Assembly (NCBI GenBank): GCA_000435715.1
Contig: FR882592.1
Location: 36,152-44,765, forward strand
Direction of reading: 5' to 3'
Source of the DNA: Firmicutes bacterium CAG:145
Lineage (GTDB): Bacteria; Bacillota; Clostridia; Peptostreptococcales; Anaerovoracaceae
DNA: 8,614 bases
Part shown: in pieces, positions 5,961 through 8,614 of the stretch
Layout of the letters: the number at the start of each line of letters is the position of its first letter
Numbering within the stretch: position 1 is the first letter of the stretch
Notes under the pieces: generated by a model
Told to the model about the DNA's origin: nothing
The model's input: the letters and a program-made list of their open reading frames with translations, nothing else
The model's database searches: none
Program-made: the position numbers and the translations under genes

Positions 5961-5982
5961 ATGTAAAGAGGAGGAACGAGTG

Positions 5983-7332
5983 ATGGATTTTCTGAACGGA
6001 AAAATTAAATCGATGTACTTTAAATATCTGTCCGCTGCATTTGGAAGCGCTATGATCACTTCTATTTATTCCATCGTTGATATGGCGATGGTAGGCCAGT
6101 ATCAAGGCCCCAGCGGCACAGCAACGCTGGCAGTCGTGGCGCCTGTGTGGAATATCATCTACAGCCTGGGGCTTCTTATGGGGATCGGCGGTTCTGTTAT
6201 CTTCAGTACAAAGCGTGGCAGAGAGGATGACGGGGAGGGAGACGAAAATCAGTATTTCACCGTAGCGGTGATGGGTTCGGTCGTCTTATCTTTGGCTGCA
6301 TGGGTGATCGTTGTAGACGGGGATGAGCCGATTCTACGGTTTTTTGGAGCAGATGAAACGTTGCTTCCTCTCGCGCAGGAATATATGCTGCCCATTAAAT
6401 TTGTATTTCCGCTTTTCCTTTTTAATCAGATGTTGGCGGCCTTTCTTAGAAATGATAAGAATCCCGGGCTTGCTACACTAGGCGTGTTGAGCGGGGGTAT
6501 ATTCAACATTTTCGGCGACTACGTCTTCGTCTTCACGTTTAATATGGGTATCTATGGCGCAGGACTGGCCACGGCGATAGGCTCGGCGATTTCTTTCGTG
6601 GTGATGCTGACCCATTTTTTCAGCCGTAAAAATTCGCTGGCGCTTGAACGACCGACAGCCGTATTGAAAAAATTCTGCGAGATTTCTGTAACAGGTTTTT
6701 CGACTTTCTTTATAGATGTGGCGATGGGTATTTTAACTGTGCTGTTTAACCGGCAGATAATGGAATATCTCGGAGCAAATGCGCTGGCAATTTACGGACC
6801 GATCATCAATGTGAGCACCTTTGTCCAGTGCTGCGCTTACAGTGTGGGGCAGGCGGCGCAGCCGATTATCTCCACAAATTACGGCGCAGGCAATGGAAAC
6901 CGAATCAAACAAACACTTCGGTACGCACTTTATACGACGGCCTTCTTTGCAGTCTTCTGGACTGCCTTGAGCTTTGCCTGTCCGAATCTGTATATTCGGA
7001 TCTTTATGGAGCCGACTGCAGAAATATTGGCGATGGCTCCGGCCATCATCCGATGCTATGGGTTGTCGTTCCTGCTGCTGCCTTTGAATATTTTCTCAAC
7101 TTACTATTTTCAGGCCATACTCAAACCAAAAGCGGCCTTTGTCGTATCTGTGTCCAGAGGACTTGTCATCAGCGGCATATTGATTTTGCTTCTGCCGATT
7201 ACAGCCGGAGCTGATATGCTCTGGTTTGCGATGCCGATTACAGAATTGCTGGTCATGTTTTATGCGGCCAGCAGAATCCGTATTTATACGAAAAGATTGC
7301 CCGACGAGACTTTAGCGGCAGTAAGAAACTGA
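5983..7332 (+). CDS. MATE family multidrug efflux transporter (MepA-like)
   Basis: The ATG at 5983 has AGGAGG 8 bases upstream; the GTG just before it is only 5 bases away and less likely. The 449-residue protein has the size and about 12 hydrophobic segments of MATE pumps, which expel cationic drugs and related compounds using a proton or sodium gradient. Family features are the N-terminal amphipathic stretch before helix 1 with IYSIVDMAMVGQY (first-lobe substrate region), LGLLMGIGGSVIFS, AAFLRNDKNPGLA, GGIFNIFGDYVFVF, GIYGAGLATAIGS in lobe one, and VGQAAQPIISTNYGAGN with the P-x-x-x-x-N/YGAG-type repeat in lobe two. It is most like the MepA/DinF-like NorM branch of Clostridia. Expression is probably set by the leader attenuator. 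ATA makes up 7 of 40 Ile codons, against about three quarters in neighbouring chromosomal genes, suggesting transfer. No terminator is seen after it. Confidence 0.93.
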   Translation: MDFLNGKIKSMYFKYLSAAFGSAMITSIYSIVDMAMVGQYQGPSGTATLAVVAPVWNIIYSLGLLMGIGGSVIFSTKRGREDDGEGDENQYFTVAVMGSVVLSLAAWVIVVDGDEPILRFFGADETLLPLAQEYMLPIKFVFPLFLFNQMLAAFLRNDKNPGLATLGVLSGGIFNIFGDYVFVFTFNMGIYGAGLATAIGSAISFVVMLTHFFSRKNSLALERPTAVLKKFCEISVTGFSTFFIDVAMGILTVLFNRQIMEYLGANALAIYGPIINVSTFVQCCAYSVGQAAQPIISTNYGAGNGNRIKQTLRYALYTTAFFAVFWTALSFACPNLYIRIFMEPTAEILAMAPAIIRCYGLSFLLLPLNIFSTYYFQAILKPKAAFVVSVSRGLVISGILILLLPITAGADMLWFAMPITELLVMFYAASRIRIYTKRLPDETLAAVRN

Positions 7333-7346
7333 TTTTGCATACCGGG

Positions 7347-7375
7347 TTGCACATCCAGATGAGAAAGAGTAAAAT
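7347..7375 (+). promoter_or_regulatory. Weak candidate promoter of the aldo/keto reductase
   Basis: TTGCAC (7347-7352), a 17-base spacer and TAAAAT (7370-7375). The -10 is good and the -35 poor. It lies about 45 bases before the reductase start. Because no terminator separates the MATE gene from the reductase, readthrough is an alternative source of transcript. Confidence 0.35.
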
Positions 7376-7417
7376 AAATTCTGCCAGATAACAAAAGACT
7401 TTGACAGGGAGGGAATT

Positions 7418-8599
7418 ATGATATACAGAAATTTCAAGGATAAGAAACTGTCTATGTTGGGGTTTGGAACCATGAGACTGCCTCTTAAAGACGGCGGTAA
7501 AATAGATGAAGAGCATACTCGGCGCATGGTGGATTTCGCTTTAGAAAATGGAGTAAACTATTTCGATACTGCATATCCCTATCACGGAGGGATGTCCGAG
7601 CGCATCATAGGAAAAATTCTCTCTGAATACCCCAGAGAAAGTTATTATCTTGCCACCAAATATCCAGGTCATATGATTTCCGAAGACTATGACCCTGCGG
7701 CTACTTTTGAGGAACAGCTTCAGAAATGCGGCGTCTCGTACTTCGACTTTTATCTCCTGCACAACGTGTATGAGAATTCCATCAAAGTATACAGAGACGA
7801 GAGGTGGGGCATAGTAGATTACTTTCTGAAACAAAGGAGCATAGGAAGGATAAAGCATCTGGGCTTTTCGAGCCACGGGCAGACTGATAACCTGAGAGAT
7901 TTTCTCGATGAATACGGCAAAGAGATGGAGTTCTGCCAGATACAGCTAAACTATCTGGACTGGACCATGCAAAATGCCAAAGAAAAATATGAACTGCTCA
8001 CAGAAAGAAATATCCCCGTCTGGGTTATGGAGCCGGTAAGGGGAGGAAAACTGACCGGCGGCGAGGTAGAAAGAAAAATGGGCTTAAGAGAGATCTGCCC
8101 AAAAGACAGCGCCGCCGCTGTAGCGTTTAAGTTTATACATAGGCTGGACAACGTCACCACGGTCTTAAGCGGCATGTCGAATTTGGATCAGATGAGAGAG
8201 AATATAGAGACTTTTGAAAAACCGGATCCGCTGGATGATGATCAGACTCAGAAGCTGCTTGCCGCTGCAGAAAATCTTAAAGATTCTCTGCCGTGTACCG
8301 CGTGCGGATATTGTCTTGGAGGGTGTCCCTGCGGACTTGATATACCTGGGCTGATAGGAGCATATAATGACTTCAGATTCGATCCTGCGTTCAGTGTAAC
8401 CATGTTTGTGGAATCACTTCCTGATGATAAGAAGCCTTCTTCGTGCATAGGGTGCGGTAAATGTTCCGCCGTCTGTCCTCAGAAGATAGAAATACCATCA
8501 GTGCTCAAAGAATTTGCGGAAGGCTTGTCGAGACTTCCAAGCTGGGCCGAGATCTGCAGGCAGCGCGAAGCAGCGCAGGCGGCAAGCAACAAGGAATAA
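7418..8599 (+). CDS. Aldo/keto reductase with C-terminal two-[4Fe-4S] ferredoxin domain
   Basis: The ATG follows GGGAGGG by about 5 bases; 393 residues is usual for this iron-sulfur AKR type. The N-terminal TIM barrel (about 1-280) has LGFGTMRLP, the tetrad Asp50 and Tyr55 in YFDTAYPYHGGMSE, Lys81 in LATKYP and His115 in YLLHN. GFSSHG, QLNYLDW and VMEPVRGGKL follow, all typical of NAD(P)H-dependent reductases. The C-terminal domain carries two cysteine sets of the C-x2-C-x2-C-x3-C type: Cys293/296/299/303, with an extra Cys305, and Cys343/346/349/353. Each can hold a [4Fe-4S] cluster, so electrons probably pass between the clusters and the barrel. Such proteins are widespread in anaerobes but their substrates are mostly unknown. 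It should be cytosolic. Ile is ATA in 14 of 21 codons, matching the genes at the left of the window rather than the MATE gene beside it. Confidence 0.93.
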   Translation: MIYRNFKDKKLSMLGFGTMRLPLKDGGKIDEEHTRRMVDFALENGVNYFDTAYPYHGGMSERIIGKILSEYPRESYYLATKYPGHMISEDYDPAATFEEQLQKCGVSYFDFYLLHNVYENSIKVYRDERWGIVDYFLKQRSIGRIKHLGFSSHGQTDNLRDFLDEYGKEMEFCQIQLNYLDWTMQNAKEKYELLTERNIPVWVMEPVRGGKLTGGEVERKMGLREICPKDSAAAVAFKFIHRLDNVTTVLSGMSNLDQMRENIETFEKPDPLDDDQTQKLLAAAENLKDSLPCTACGYCLGGCPCGLDIPGLIGAYNDFRFDPAFSVTMFVESLPDDKKPSSCIGCGKCSAVCPQKIEIPSVLKEFAEGLSRLPSWAEICRQREAAQAASNKE

Positions 8600-8614
8600 A
8601 TAAAAGCAAGGCCG

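Noticed and set aside
5809..6105. Minus-strand frames over the MATE leader
   Set aside because: They overlap the promoter, leader structure and start of the MATE gene and lack convincing starts.
4205..7417. Duplicate of the tRNA-Pro 3' end as an attachment site on the far side of the islet
   Set aside because: I found no copy of the T-arm/acceptor sequence between the MATE gene and the reductase, and no integrase is present, so integration by a tRNA-targeting element is not supported.
1..8614. CRISPR array, insertion sequence or transposase
   Set aside because: No regularly spaced repeats, transposase-like protein or paired terminal inverted repeats were seen.

Overview
The window looks like chromosome from an anaerobic, low-to-medium-GC member of the Bacillota, most likely class Clostridia. 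The grounds are an LtaS-type phosphoglycerol transferase, strong AGGAGG-type ribosome binding sites, heavy use of ATA and AGA/AGG codons in the flanking genes, a tRNA with its CCA encoded, and an aldo/keto reductase carrying two [4Fe-4S] motifs. This placement is an inference; no rRNA or other taxonomic marker is present.

Bases 1-2855 hold a compact + strand operon: an LTA synthase family protein cut by the window edge, a RimJ/RimL-type GNAT acetyltransferase, and a membrane-anchored SanA/YdcF (DUF218) protein. The first two are 12 bases apart; the last two overlap by 4 bases (ATGA). LtaS-like and DUF218 products both point to the cell envelope. A hairpin terminator follows, then a NifS-like cysteine desulfurase (2938-4077) and a tRNA-Pro(CGG) with its own promoter and terminator (4116-4274).

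Bases 4275-4730 carry no intact gene but are unusually rich in hairpins, including a bidirectional terminator at 4412-4440. Next to them lies a leftward unit: a Vat-like xenobiotic acetyltransferase (5576 to 4968), a previously unlisted 57-residue membrane protein (4904 to 4731), and an open fragment in the same frame without a proper start (4730 to 4608). Facing away on the + strand is a MATE efflux pump (5983-7332). It has a near-consensus promoter and a roughly 140-base structured leader ending in an intrinsic terminator. The leader layout and MepA-like context fit the guanidine-IV (mepA motif) riboswitch class. The vat-like and MATE genes use ATA for isoleucine far less than their neighbours, so about 4.3-7.35 kb may be an acquired resistance/efflux islet next to the tRNA gene.

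The window closes with an aldo/keto reductase bearing a C-terminal ferredoxin-like domain (7418-8599), whose codon use returns to the ATA-rich pattern.

The most interesting material is the MATE leader RNA with its two competing copies of the same 10-base arm, the small genes between the tRNA and the vat-like gene, and the nested alternative hairpins behind the tRNA.
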